From: Bacteroidales bacterium
GTDB taxonomy: Bacteria > Bacteroidota > Bacteroidia > Bacteroidales > JAADJA01
Direction of reading: 5' to 3'
DNA length: 6,116 nucleotides
NCBI GenBank assembly: GCA_021106665.1
Contig: JAIOTR010000446.1
Location: 1-6,116 of the forward strand
Shown one piece after another: positions 6,100-6,116 of this stretch. The translations under genes and the position numbers were made by a program. Below the pieces are notes generated by a model, which was given only the letters and a program-made list of their open reading frames with translations, was not told the DNA's origin and did not search any database. Every line of letters starts with the position of its first letter. The first letter of the stretch is position 1.

Positions 6100-6116
6100 C
6101 GATATTTCGGGGAAGT

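Overview
The window looks like chromosomal DNA of a Bacteroidota (Bacteroidetes) species. The evidence is low-GC DNA, start codons without Shine-Dalgarno motifs but with A-rich leaders, TAnnTTTG-type -7 boxes just upstream of several genes, a protein with a type IX secretion (T9SS) C-terminal sorting domain, and a fragment of the FISUMP domain common in this phylum. The genus cannot be fixed from the sequence.

Layout: (1) Bases 1-266 (+) hold the last 87 codons of a class III nucleotide cyclase, probably an adenylate cyclase, cut by the window edge. (2) A 255-base AT-rich gap (267-521) carries a possible weak terminator and a TTGAACA inverted repeat. (3) Two exported proteins follow on the + strand. 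The first (522-1565) is tail-fibre-like, with glycine/aromatic repeats, a degenerate S74-type chaperone end and a coiled coil. The second (1625-3103) is a T9SS cargo protein. (4) The genes converge at about 3104-3164, where two small hairpins lie. (5) On the - strand, reading right to left, are a long-chain-type acyl-CoA synthetase (6071-4416), a broken FISUMP-domain remnant (4384 to about 4064) and a ten-helix EamA/DMT-family permease (4038-3163).

The most informative observation concerns the FISUMP remnant. Its frame is interrupted by one in-frame TGA (4184-4186), family-like sequence continues in the same frame beyond it, and both ends of the domain are missing. The longest open frame for the permease starts at 4212 and runs across this remnant out of frame, so its first 58 residues are an artefact. 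The permease should start at 4038, 15 bases after a perfect TAAATTTG box.

Functionally the window is mixed: second-messenger signalling, a possible pair of surface proteins, fatty-acid activation and a permease. I see no CRISPR array, tRNA, rRNA, transposase, phage integration gene or recognisable defence system. The fibre-like/T9SS pair is the only candidate for a less well described unit, and the case for it is modest.
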